Source: Thermoplasmata archaeon
Lineage (GTDB): Archaea; Thermoplasmatota; Thermoplasmata; Lutacidiplasmatales; UBA184
DNA length: 30,194 nucleotides
Direction: 5' to 3'
NCBI GenBank assembly: GCA_030043865.1
Contig: JASHWZ010000051.1
Location: 1-30,194, forward strand
Positions 22,322 to 30,093 of the stretch are shown here, one piece after another. Under the pieces are notes generated by a model that saw nothing but the letters and a program-made list of their open reading frames with translations, was not told the DNA's origin and did no database searches. Every line of letters begins with the position of its first letter. Within the stretch, counting starts at the first letter, position 1. A program made the position numbers and the translations under genes.

Positions 22322-22926
22322 AGGTGCACGGCGGCGAGGAACCCCCAGATCAGGATCGGGAACGTGATGAACCGCTCGATCAGCCCCGGGTCCCACGTCG
22401 TGTTGCTCGTCTGCGTGGGCACGTAGTACGCGAGCGATGCGAGGGTGATCAGCCCGAGGACGAGCGACAGCGCGCTCAACGATCGCCAACTCGTGCCGGG
22501 TCGCATCCCGACGCTGAGCACCGCGAGCGCGAGACCCCCCGGCAGGAAGACGAGCAACGAGACGAGGTCGTGCACCGGCGGGTTGACGTTCTCGGGGAAG
22601 ACGCCGACCAGGGACGCGGCGACGCTCGCGATGAGGAGGAGCGCGAGCCCCACGAGCCGGACGCCGCCCCGGGGGAAGCCGGTCCAGGCGAGGAGGATCC
22701 CGACGAACGCGAGGATCCCGAGGAGGATGATCGAGACGTTGAAGACAACGTGCCACGGCGAGGTCGCCGTGTTCCCCAGGTCGCTGATGTAGTTCTGCAG
22801 GTCCGAGTACCCCGGGTACGCGGACTGGACGACCGCCATCGCGACCGCGAACTGGACGACCCCGAGCCCGATCAGCACGGCGCCGGCACGGACGGTGCCC
22901 ACCGGCGAGGATGTTCCGTTCCCCAC
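22258..22926 (-). CDS. DUF998 six-span membrane protein
   Basis: This 222-aa membrane protein has about six hydrophobic helices. The first is followed by the family signature SAYPGYSDLQNYISDLGN, typical of DUF998 proteins in archaea and bacteria. Their function is unknown. GTG 22926 opens the longest frame, and an A-rich stretch (GAAAAAACC on the minus strand, about 22969-22977) upstream may be the promoter. The C-terminal tail after the last span is short and polar. The gene ends 64 nt inside the convergent uspA gene. The 111 nt between its start and the surface-protein stop contain no other gene that I can see. Confidence 0.85.
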   Translation of the reverse strand: MGNGTSSPVGTVRAGAVLIGLGVVQFAVAMAVVQSAYPGYSDLQNYISDLGNTATSPWHVVFNVSIILLGILAFVGILLAWTGFPRGGVRLVGLALLLIASVAASLVGVFPENVNPPVHDLVSLLVFLPGGLALAVLSVGMRPGTSWRSLSALSLVLGLITLASLAYYVPTQTSNTTWDPGLIERFITFPILIWGFLAAVHLYRRPFPEERGGLTTRTEQPA

Positions 22927-23037
22927 GAACCGTTCGACCCGCTGCGCGCGAGACGCCTCCCCCGAGATGGTTTTTTCGGCGGCTCGACGGCGGGCGGTAC
23001 CCGAGGGCGCGACGCCGCTCCCGACCCCGGGGGCCGT

Positions 23038-25812
23038 TCAGCTCGACCCCGGAGGCCCGCCGGCCGTCCCGGGTGGGGGAGGGGGCGGAGGCGGCGGCGG
23101 GGGCGGGGGCGCGCTCGCCGTGCCCATGGCGGGCGCGGGCGCGGGTGCGGCCTTCTTCCGTCCGCGGGTCAGCAGGAGCGCGAGCAGCGCCACGACGACG
23201 ATCACGACCACCGCGACCAGGGCGTACCCTTCGTCGGCCGGTAGGCCGAGGAACGTGGACGGCGACGAAGGCGACGACGTGCTGATGCTGAAGGTGATCG
23301 CCTCCGTGGCGTTCTTCAAGTCGACGGTCACGCTCCCGCTCGCCGGGCTCGCCGTGTAGCCGCCCACGGTGGCGACGGTGAACGTGTGGAGCCCGTCGAC
23401 CTCCCCCGGGAACACGAGCGAAGCGCCGAGGCCCGACTTCGTGGAGCCGTTGACCGTGACGGACCAGCTCGTGCCGGTGGGGAGCCCGGACTCGGTGAAG
23501 GTGATCGAGTACGTCGTGACGCTCGTGGCGTAGTTGAACGTCACGTTGACCCACACCTCGGCCCCGGCGACCGTGAACGTCCCGCCGGAGCCGATGTAGT
23601 GGGGGTTCGCGCTCGCGAGCGAGTAGGTGTACGTTCCGTTCGGCTCGGTGAACCCGATCTGGTCGGTCGAGCTGCTGAACGACTGCGAGTTCGTGAGGTT
23701 CACGTACCACGTCGTGCCCGACGGGAGCCCCATCTCGCCGAACAGCACGTGGCACGACGAGCAGACGACCGGGGTGATCGTTCCGAAGATCGAGAGCGTG
23801 CCCGACACGAAATTCGTCAGGTAGACGACCCCGTTCGTGCTGTCGTACGCCCCGCCCTCGGGTTCGTAGCCGACCGGGACCCAGGCGATCACGGCGTTCG
23901 TCGCACCCGAGACCACCGTCGCGTTGTTGTCGTAGTAGTTCCCGACGTAGATGTCGCCGTTGCCACTGTCGTACACCAGTCCGTACGGCTCTTCCCCGAC
24001 CGTGACCGAGCCGACGGTGCCCCCGGTGGCGGCGTCGAGGATCGTGAGGTTGTCGCTCCCCCACTCCGCGGCGTACAGGTCGCCGTTCGCCCCGTCGTAG
24101 ACGACGGAGATGGGGTAGTATCCCACGCCCAGCGAGCCGACGACCGCCCCCGTCCCGCCGTCGATCACGGTCAGGTTGTCCGACTCGAAATTGGCGATGT
24201 AGACGTCGCCGTTCGCGCTGTCGTACGCGCCCCCCCACGGGTCGGCGCCCGCCGGCACCCAGCCGACGACCGAGTTCGTGGCTCCGTCGATGACGGTCAC
24301 GTTCGCCGACCCGTAGTTGGAGACGTACACGTAGTCGCTCGCCGTGTCGACGGTCACCGCGAGCGGTTCGTCCCCGACGTTCACCGTAGCGGTGACGGTG
24401 TTGGTCGAGGTGTCGATCACGCTGACGTTGTTGGACTCCTCGTTCGCGACGTAGACCTCGTTGTTCGCGCTGTCGTAGGTCAGTTCGTACGGATTGTACC
24501 CCACCCCGATCCAGGCGACGATCGCGTCGGTCGTCGCATCGATGACGGTGACGTTGTCGTCGTAGTAGTTCGAGGCATAGAGGTCGCCGTTCGCACTGTC
24601 GTAGGTGACCCAGTCCGGATAGATGCCGAGCGGGTCCGACCCGAGCGACGTGCTCGTGGACGTGAGGATCGGCGTCAGGTTGTTGGAGTCTTCGTTCGCC
24701 ACGAAGACGACCCCGGACGCCGGGTCCGCGACGACCGCATCCGGGTATTCCCCCGCGCCGACCCAGGCGACCACCGAACCGCTCGAGCCGTCGATCACGG
24801 TCACGTTGTCCGAGTCGGCGTTGGCGACGTAGAGGTACTGGTTCGCGCTGTCGTAGCCGACCGCCTCGGGCCCCGCTCCGACGTTGATCGAGCCGAGGAC
24901 CTCTTGCGAGGCCCCATCGATCACGGTGACGTTATCGTCGTAATAGTTCGGAACGTAGAGGTCGCCGTTCCCGCCGTCGTAGGTGATCGCTTCCGGGCTG
25001 TCCCCCACGGGGATGTTCGTGACGAAGGCGTCGGTCGCGCCGTTGATCACCGTCACGTTGCCGTCGCCCTCGTTGGCGACGAAGACGTAGCCATTGGACG
25101 GGTCGAACGCCACGCCGTCGGGGTCGTCGCCGGTCCCGACCGTGCCCACGAACGCGTTCGTGGCGCTGTTGAAGACCGTCAGGCTGTTCGCGTCGTAGTT
25201 GGCGACGAACACGTAACCGTTCGTCGAGTCGATCGCCATCGCGAGGGGTCCATCGCCGACGGTCACCGACCCGACGTAGGCACCGGTCGCGGCATTGAAG
25301 ATCGTGACATTGCCGTCGGGGTCGGAGAAGTAGTTGACGACGTACAGGTAGCCGTTCGCGCTGTCGTACTCCACGTCGTACGGGTCGGCCCCGGAAGCGA
25401 GCTGCCCGAGGACGTTACCGGTCACGCCGTTCACGAGGATCGTGTTCTCGGAGCCGTAGTCCGCGACGAAGATCTCGCCGTTCGCGGGGTCGTAGGCGAG
25501 CCCGTCGGGTTCGTAGCCGTTCGTGGGAACGTAGTTTCCGGCGACCAGCGTATCGTTGGGGAGCGTGAGGGTGTCCACGACGCCGATGTCGGAAGCGGCC
25601 GGGGAAGCCGCGGACGCGGCGTGACCGAGCGTCGGCGCCGGTGCCGACGGCCTCGGGGACGTCGTCACGGCAGCGACCGCCCGTTCGCCGCTCACGGTGG
25701 CCGCGTGCGGACCGAAGTCCGCGAGCGCGGCACCCGCCGCCGACGCGACCACCAGCGTCACTACGATCGCCACCCTCGCCCAGAGTCCCCTCGGAGTACG
25801 AGCCGCGCTCAT
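23038..25812 (-). CDS. Membrane-anchored surface protein with 14 YVTN-type blades
   Basis: This 924-aa protein starts with a signal-type helix (VAIVVTLVVASAAGAALA, residues 14-31) and a Ser/Ala/Pro linker. Residues about 95-677 hold 14 repeats of about 42 residues with the core pattern YDSANG-(D/Y)-LYVANY-DNVTVIDGAT, the YVTN/NHL-like beta-propeller motif of archaeal surface-layer proteins. Two modules follow with GLPSGTTWYVNLT and SGLPTGTSWSVTVNG, common in Thermoplasmata secreted proteins. Residues 863-882 form a transmembrane helix, followed by RGRKK and a 40-residue tail with 13 consecutive prolines. The mature propellers should face outside and the proline tail inside. Many N-x-T/S sites suggest N-glycosylation. 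A CSSCH motif (684-688) stands between propeller and modules. Start ATG 25812 has a TATA-like box about 34 nt upstream. Role: adhesion or surface coat, inferred. Confidence 0.9.
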   Translation of the reverse strand: MSAARTPRGLWARVAIVVTLVVASAAGAALADFGPHAATVSGERAVAAVTTSPRPSAPAPTLGHAASAASPAASDIGVVDTLTLPNDTLVAGNYVPTNGYEPDGLAYDPANGEIFVADYGSENTILVNGVTGNVLGQLASGADPYDVEYDSANGYLYVVNYFSDPDGNVTIFNAATGAYVGSVTVGDGPLAMAIDSTNGYVFVANYDANSLTVFNSATNAFVGTVGTGDDPDGVAFDPSNGYVFVANEGDGNVTVINGATDAFVTNIPVGDSPEAITYDGGNGDLYVPNYYDDNVTVIDGASQEVLGSINVGAGPEAVGYDSANQYLYVANADSDNVTVIDGSSGSVVAWVGAGEYPDAVVADPASGVVFVANEDSNNLTPILTSTSTSLGSDPLGIYPDWVTYDSANGDLYASNYYDDNVTVIDATTDAIVAWIGVGYNPYELTYDSANNEVYVANEESNNVSVIDTSTNTVTATVNVGDEPLAVTVDTASDYVYVSNYGSANVTVIDGATNSVVGWVPAGADPWGGAYDSANGDVYIANFESDNLTVIDGGTGAVVGSLGVGYYPISVVYDGANGDLYAAEWGSDNLTILDAATGGTVGSVTVGEEPYGLVYDSGNGDIYVGNYYDNNATVVSGATNAVIAWVPVGYEPEGGAYDSTNGVVYLTNFVSGTLSIFGTITPVVCSSCHVLFGEMGLPSGTTWYVNLTNSQSFSSSTDQIGFTEPNGTYTYSLASANPHYIGSGGTFTVAGAEVWVNVTFNYATSVTTYSITFTESGLPTGTSWSVTVNGSTKSGLGASLVFPGEVDGLHTFTVATVGGYTASPASGSVTVDLKNATEAITFSISTSSPSSPSTFLGLPADEGYALVAVVVIVVVALLALLLTRGRKKAAPAPAPAMGTASAPPPPPPPPPPPPPGTAGGPPGSS
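23071..23110 (+). repeat. G-rich low-complexity tract encoding polyproline
   Basis: A 40-nt run with five or more G-tracts (GGGTGGGGGAGGGGG and onward) encodes the 13-proline tail of the surface protein on the opposite strand. The G-rich strand could form a G-quadruplex. It is also a likely site of slippage or sequencing error. Confidence 0.7.
23782..25530 (-). repeat. Fourteen tandem propeller-blade repeats in coding sequence
   Basis: The coding sequence is built of 14 diverged units of about 125-130 nt. Recurrent strings such as GTCGCCGTTCGCGCTGTCGTA and GTAGTAGTTC appear on the plus strand. The units differ in protein sequence (for instance YVFVANYDANS, DLYVPNYYDDN, EVYVANEESNN), so they are old repeats rather than recent copies. 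Confidence 0.8.
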
Positions 25813-25842
25813 CGGAAAGTCCCGCGGGGACGCGACTTCGGG

Positions 25843-25850
25843 GATAAGTA
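25843..25850 (-). promoter_or_regulatory. TATA-like box of the surface-protein gene
   Basis: The minus strand reads ACTTATCC, within the AT-rich CTAACTTACTTATCC, about 34 nt before ATG 25812. Between here and the tRNA-Cys gene (25851-25998) I see no convincing gene. Confidence 0.45.
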
Positions 25851-25998
25851 AGTTAGCTCGGCGAAGCGGCGGCCTCAGCCTCCGGCGCTCCGTGAGAGGG
25901 CGACGAGCCGCTTCTCGGCGGATCCCTCCCGGACGGTGCGCCCTCCTCAGTCACCCGGCCGGGTCGAGGCTCACGTCGAGGACACGCACCGGACGAGG

Positions 25999-26071
25999 AG
26001 CCGAGGGAGGGAATCGAACCCCCAGGAAACGGATCTGCAGTCCGTCGCATTAACCATTCTGCCACCTCGGC
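25999..26071 (-). tRNA. tRNA-Cys (anticodon GCA)
   Basis: A 73-nt cloverleaf lies on the minus strand. The acceptor GCCGAGG pairs with CCTCGGC, the anticodon stem ACGGA pairs with TCCGT around loop CTGCAGA (anticodon GCA), the T-arm contains GGTTCGATTCC, and the discriminator is U73, the identity base for cysteine. There is no intron and no encoded CCA. Confidence 0.96.
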
Positions 26072-26093
26072 GCGGCGTCGGGCAGGGAGGTCC

Positions 26094-26106
26094 CGGCTTA
26101 AAGCCG
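26094..26106 (-). promoter_or_regulatory. TATA box of tRNA-Cys inside a 13-bp palindrome
   Basis: CGGCTTTAAGCCG on the minus strand is a perfect inverted repeat (CGGCTT/AAGCCG) that contains the TATA box CTTTAAG. It is centred 29 nt before the tRNA 5' end. Confidence 0.6.
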
Positions 26107-26132
26107 TCGAGGCGGGCGTCTCGCCGCCACGA

Positions 26133-26813
26133 CTAGACCGCTCGAAAACCCCGACGCATCCGGAGGAGGGCGGACCGGGCGGAGAGCCGGAGGCGCCCGC
26201 CGAGCGGCATCGACTTCCCGCCGGGCTGTACGGCGTGATGCCGGATCGCCTCGAGGAGGTCGTCCGGGCCTGCCACCCCGGCGTCGAATTCCGTGAACGC
26301 GAGCCCGAGGTCCTCGGCCGAGTGGGCATCGCTGCCGCCCGTGGCGCCGACGTTGCGTCGGGCGGCGACCTCTTCCGCCCGGAGGTTCGCGATCTCGGAG
26401 TTGTGCCCGTTCCGGACCTCCAGCGCGGGAACGTCCACGTGCTCCGCGACCGACCGCCCGACCCCGTGGACCCAGCGGAACGGATGCGCCGGGACCGCCT
26501 CGCCGCCGTGCGCGCGGACCCAGTCGACGGTGTCGGCGATCGGCCGGTGGGCCGGCGGCGCCTCGGCGACACCGTACGCGAGGAGGTGCCCCTCCTGCGT
26601 CGACACTTCGACGCCGGGCAGGAACAGGTAGGCGGTGTACTTCGTCGCGACCTCCGCGAGCGCGCCGTGGCCGCGCACGGTGTTGTGGTCGGTCAGCGCG
26701 AACCCTCGGAGTCCCCCGTAGGAGAGCCGTCCCACGATCTCGTCGAGCGACAGACGGGAATCCGGCGAGTAGCCCGAGTGGACGTGTAGGTCGAGGCGGA
26801 TCGGGTCGCTCAT
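26133..26813 (-). CDS. PHP-domain metal-dependent phosphoesterase
   Basis: This 226-aa protein consists of a PHP domain. Metal ligands are visible in order: H10 and H12 in DLHVHSGYSPDS, D42/H43 in LTDHNTV, E69 in PGVEVS, H76 in EGHLLAYG, H110 in PAHPFRW, and D162/H164 in GGSDAHS. Stand-alone PHP proteins of this type hydrolyse nucleotides or 3',5'-bisphosphates or small phosphodiesters; the substrate here is unknown. The C-terminal 25 residues are Arg-rich. ATG 26813 overlaps the metG TGA (ATGA), so it is translationally coupled to methionyl-tRNA synthetase. The gene ends about 60 nt before the tRNA-Cys gene on the same strand. The tRNA has its own promoter. Confidence 0.9.
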   Translation of the reverse strand: MSDPIRLDLHVHSGYSPDSRLSLDEIVGRLSYGGLRGFALTDHNTVRGHGALAEVATKYTAYLFLPGVEVSTQEGHLLAYGVAEAPPAHRPIADTVDWVRAHGGEAVPAHPFRWVHGVGRSVAEHVDVPALEVRNGHNSEIANLRAEEVAARRNVGATGGSDAHSAEDLGLAFTEFDAGVAGPDDLLEAIRHHAVQPGGKSMPLGGRLRLSARSALLRMRRGFRAV

Positions 26814-29077
26814 CGGACGCGGGTCCCGACGGGAACCTCTTCCGAGACCTGGACCGGTAGCTCCGGGCCGAAGGCGAGGAGCTCTCCCTCCGTCGCGTCC
26901 GCCGCCGACAGTCGGACCACGCCCACGGTGCCGGCCGCCCAGCGGCCGGCGACCTCGACCTCGCGACCGCCGACGTCGAACCGCGTGCCCCGGGCGTCCG
27001 GCCGGACCGCCCGTCCAACGAGGAGCGGGGTCGCCTGGAATTCCTCGAACGCGATCGTTCGGTCCGCGGCACCCGTGCCCGCCACGAACGCGCCGGGGTC
27101 GACGGCGTCGGGAGGGGCGAGCAGCACCGCGCGCTCGCCGACGTCGGCGGCGAGGATCATCCCCTGCGACGTCCGTCGGCGGATCGTGCGGGGCGCGAGG
27201 TTCGAGAGGACGACGACCCGGCGGCCGGCGAGCTGCTCCATCGGGTACGAGAGCCGCAGTCCGGCGACGACGGTGCGGGGCTTCGCCTCCCCCACGTCGA
27301 GCTCGAGCACGTAGAGCGTGTCCGCGTCGGGGTGGACGGCCGCAGACCGGATCACCGCGGCCCGAGCGCCGAGCGGCGCCCAGCGCTCCGCGACCGGCGA
27401 AGGGCTCGCGGCGGTCGGTGGCGCCTCCGCGCGACCCCGGGGCTCGGCGGGGCGAGGGAACAGCGGCCGTACCTCCCCCAACGACTGGCCGGCGGGCGGG
27501 GGGTCGAGCGCCCGGTCCCAGTCCCCCCGGCCGGGAGGATCGGAGTATCCGAGCATGCGGAAAACTTCGGCGCTCGAGAACGGCAGGACGGGGGCGAGCC
27601 ACGTCGCGATCGCCTTCAGGCGCCAGAGCGTCTCGAACACGACCTGGGTCCGCTCGTCGCCCTCGAGCTGCCACGGCTTACCTTCGTGGAAGCGACGGTT
27701 CGCCTCCCGGACCTCCTCGAGCGCGAGGTCGAGCCCTTCCTTCAGGCGGACGTTCTCGTATTCGTTCGTGATCCGCTCGTGCGCGTTCCGCAGGCGGGCG
27801 CCGAGGCCGTCGGGCGCGTCGGGGCTCCAGCCCGGCGGAGGTGAAGGGATCCGGCCACCGTACCGGTCCCGAGCGAGCACCAGCGTCCGCTGCACGAGGT
27901 TGCCGTACTGATTCGCGAGGACCTCCCCCTGCAGCTGGTGGAACTCGGCCCACTCGAACTCCGTGTCGTGGTTCTGCGGAGCCTTCAACGCCGCGTAGAA
28001 CCGGATGACGTCCGGCGGGTACTTCGCGAGCAGCGAGGGGATGAACACGTCGTCGCCACCGGAGCGCGACTTCGAGATCTTCCCGCCCTCGACGCGCAGC
28101 CATTCGTTCGCCGGCACGTCGTAGGCGAGATGGAGCCCGCCGACCCCGAGGAGTATCCCGGGCCAGACGATCGTGTGGTGGAACTTGTTGTCCTTGCCGA
28201 CAAAGTAGTACGGACGCACCGGCTCCCCCTCGTCCCAGTACCGGTGCCACGCTTCCGGGCGCCCGGCCCGGATCGCCCACTCTTTCGACGCCGAGAGGTA
28301 GCCGATGAGCGCGTCGAACCAGACGTAGAACCGCTTCGTGCCGTATCCCTCGAGCGGGATCGGCACGCCCCAGTCGAGGTCCCGGGTGATCGGCGTCGGG
28401 TGGAGGCCCTCGGCGAGGAAGTTCTCGGCGACGCTCCGCGAGCCGGAGCGCCAGTGGCCCTGGCGGCTCAGGTACTCTTGGAGCTTCGGCTGGAGCCGGT
28501 CGAGCTCGAGGTAGAAGTGCTCCGTCGGTCGGAACTCGGCGGGGGTGCCGCACAGCGCGCACCGCGGATGGCCGAGCTGTCGCGCCTCGAGGGGACGGCC
28601 GCAGTTGTCGCACTCGTCGCCGCGGGCTCGCTCGAAGCCGCAGTGGGGGCAGGTCCCTTCGAGGTACCGGTCGGGGAGGAAGCGTCCGTGCTTCGGGCAG
28701 AACGGGTTCTCCTCCGTCCTCCGCTGGACGTACCCGTGCTCGAGGAGCGCGAGGAAGAGCTCCTGCACGGTGCGCTCGTGCACGAGCGTCCGGGTGGTCG
28801 TGAACAGGTCGAACGAGACGCCGAGCCGCTCGAACGCTGCCTTGTTCACCTCGTGGTACCGCTCCGAGATGACCGCGGGCGTGGACCCCTCCTTCTCGGC
28901 GCGCACGAGGATCGGGGTGCCGTGCATGTCCGAGCCCGAGACCATGAGGACCTCGTTGCCGCGGAGCCGATGGAATCGCGCGAAGATGTCTCCGGGAAGG
29001 TAAGCACCCGCGAGATGTCCGATGTGGAACGGTCCGTTCGCGTACGGCCACGCCACCGCGACGAGAATGCGCGCCAC
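26810..29077 (-). CDS. metG: Methionyl-tRNA synthetase with fused tRNA-binding domain
   Basis: This 755-aa class I synthetase charges tRNA-Met. HIGH is at 18-21 (PFHIGHLAGAY). The connective zinc knuckles use C127, C143/C146, C156/C159 and C173/C176. The KMSKS loop is GGKISKS (331-337), and YYFVGKDNKFHHTIVWP marks the methionine pocket. The anticodon-binding helical domain spans about 370-540. A Pro/Ala linker leads to an EMAPII/Trbp111-like OB domain (IRSAAVHPDADTLYVLELD, then GMILAA) at about 590-690. About 65 further residues extend past it. Fusion of the OB domain is known in bacteria and some archaea; elsewhere it is a separate protein. GTG 29077 has GGAGG 7 nt upstream and a TTTACG TATA box about 38 nt upstream. 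The PHP gene overlaps its stop. Confidence 0.96.
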   Translation of the reverse strand: MARILVAVAWPYANGPFHIGHLAGAYLPGDIFARFHRLRGNEVLMVSGSDMHGTPILVRAEKEGSTPAVISERYHEVNKAAFERLGVSFDLFTTTRTLVHERTVQELFLALLEHGYVQRRTEENPFCPKHGRFLPDRYLEGTCPHCGFERARGDECDNCGRPLEARQLGHPRCALCGTPAEFRPTEHFYLELDRLQPKLQEYLSRQGHWRSGSRSVAENFLAEGLHPTPITRDLDWGVPIPLEGYGTKRFYVWFDALIGYLSASKEWAIRAGRPEAWHRYWDEGEPVRPYYFVGKDNKFHHTIVWPGILLGVGGLHLAYDVPANEWLRVEGGKISKSRSGGDDVFIPSLLAKYPPDVIRFYAALKAPQNHDTEFEWAEFHQLQGEVLANQYGNLVQRTLVLARDRYGGRIPSPPPGWSPDAPDGLGARLRNAHERITNEYENVRLKEGLDLALEEVREANRRFHEGKPWQLEGDERTQVVFETLWRLKAIATWLAPVLPFSSAEVFRMLGYSDPPGRGDWDRALDPPPAGQSLGEVRPLFPRPAEPRGRAEAPPTAASPSPVAERWAPLGARAAVIRSAAVHPDADTLYVLELDVGEAKPRTVVAGLRLSYPMEQLAGRRVVVLSNLAPRTIRRRTSQGMILAADVGERAVLLAPPDAVDPGAFVAGTGAADRTIAFEEFQATPLLVGRAVRPDARGTRFDVGGREVEVAGRWAAGTVGVVRLSAADATEGELLAFGPELPVQVSEEVPVGTRVR

Positions 29078-29111
29078 CGGCCGTCCTCCGACCGAGCGAG
29101 CGGCCGCCGAA

Positions 29112-29157
29112 CGTAAACTCTTCGCCGGCGTTCCGCCATCTCGCCGGCGAGTTTAAG
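29112..29157. promoter_or_regulatory. Divergent metG-thyX promoter with repeated CGCCGGCGA
   Basis: Two TATA boxes point away from each other: GTTTACG (minus, 29113-29119) for metG and GTTTAAG (plus, 29151-29157) for thyX. Each is preceded by CGCCGGCGA, separated by 4 nt and 0-1 nt respectively. The thyX copy is part of the perfect palindrome CTCGCCGGCGAG (29140-29151). The thyX box is 26 nt from GTG 29181, implying leaderless transcription. Confidence 0.55.
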
Positions 29158-29180
29158 GGACCCGAAGATTCCCCACGGTC

Positions 29181-30086
29181 GTGAGCGACGAGCCGCCGAT
29201 GACCCGCCCCACCGTCGCCGAGGCGGATCGGCTGGTCGGGGTCCGGCGTCCGGTGCTCTCGCACGGGTTCGTCGCCCTGGTCGACTACATGGGAGACGAC
29301 GCGGCGATCGTGCAGGCCGCTCGAGTCTCCTACGGCAAGGGGACGAAATCCGTTCGGGACGACCGCGGACTGATCCGGTATCTGATGCGCCACCACCACA
29401 CGACGCCGTTCGAGATGGTCGAGTACAAGTTCCTCGTCCGGCTCCCGATCTACATCGCGCGTCAATGGATCCGACATCGGACGAGCTCTACGAATGAATA
29501 CTCGGGCCGGTACAGTATCGTCCCGGACGAATTCGAGGTGCCCGAGGCCGACGAGGTGCGGCACCAATCCGGCCGGAACCGCCAGGGCCGGGGCGACCCG
29601 TTGCCGCCCGAGGTTGTCGAGCGGTTCCGCCGCGACCTCGAGTCGGTGGCGACGCAAGCCTACGTTGCTTACTCTCGGGCGCTGGACGCCGGCGTTGCCC
29701 GCGAGACCGCTCGACTGCTCCTCCCGGTGGCGTACTACACACAGTGGTACTGGAAGATCAATCTGCACAATCTCTTCCACTTCCTCTCCTTGCGATTGGA
29801 CGCCCACGCGCAGGAAGAGATCCGCCTCTACGCGGCCGAGGTCGCGAAGCTGGCACGCGTCGTCTGCCCGGTCGCCTTCGAGGCGTTCGAGGACTTCCAG
29901 GTAGAGGGGATTGCCCTCGGCCGCCGCGAGCGGAAAGCCCTGCGGTTCCTGCTCGACGGCAAGACGCCCCAGGAGGCCTGCGTCGCCGCGGACCTACCCC
30001 TGACGCGGGAGGACGGGCGCCCGATGACGACCGGCGAAGGGGTCGAGTTCCTCGAGAAGCTCGAACGGATCCGCACCCTCGACTGA
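29181..30086 (+). CDS. thyX: Flavin-dependent thymidylate synthase
   Basis: ThyX methylates dUMP to dTMP with methylenetetrahydrofolate and FAD/NADPH. The 301-aa protein shows the diagnostic ThyX motif RHRTSSTNEYSGRYS (98-112), preceded by IYIARQWI, and HHHTTPFEMVEYKF, which helps build the FAD site. Length is a little above the usual 220-260 aa because of a C-terminal extension of about 45 residues after FEDFQVEG. GTG 29181 is supported by the TATA box 26 nt upstream; the in-frame ATG at 29199 is an alternative. Presence of ThyX suggests the organism lacks the ThyA/DHFR route, which is inference. It is divergent from metG. Confidence 0.95.
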   Translation: MSDEPPMTRPTVAEADRLVGVRRPVLSHGFVALVDYMGDDAAIVQAARVSYGKGTKSVRDDRGLIRYLMRHHHTTPFEMVEYKFLVRLPIYIARQWIRHRTSSTNEYSGRYSIVPDEFEVPEADEVRHQSGRNRQGRGDPLPPEVVERFRRDLESVATQAYVAYSRALDAGVARETARLLLPVAYYTQWYWKINLHNLFHFLSLRLDAHAQEEIRLYAAEVAKLARVVCPVAFEAFEDFQVEGIALGRRERKALRFLLDGKTPQEACVAADLPLTREDGRPMTTGEGVEFLEKLERIRTLD

Positions 30087-30093
30087 CGGGAGC

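Noticed and set aside
23782..25530. Regular repeats that could suggest a CRISPR array
   Set aside because: The repeats are in frame, diverged, about 125-130 nt long and encode propeller blades. No short identical repeats with unique spacers exist in the window.
23386..25851. Very long open frame (about 820 codons) antisense to the surface protein
   Set aside because: Its product is Arg/Asp/Val-rich periodic sequence mirroring the propeller repeats. Long antisense frames are expected at this GC content.
25858..25965. Short minus-strand frame of about 33 codons between tRNA-Cys and the surface-protein gene
   Set aside because: GTG start with no ribosome site, low-complexity Pro/Ser/Glu product and overlap with the surface-protein promoter; C/D-box-like CTGA strings there are too weak for an RNA call.
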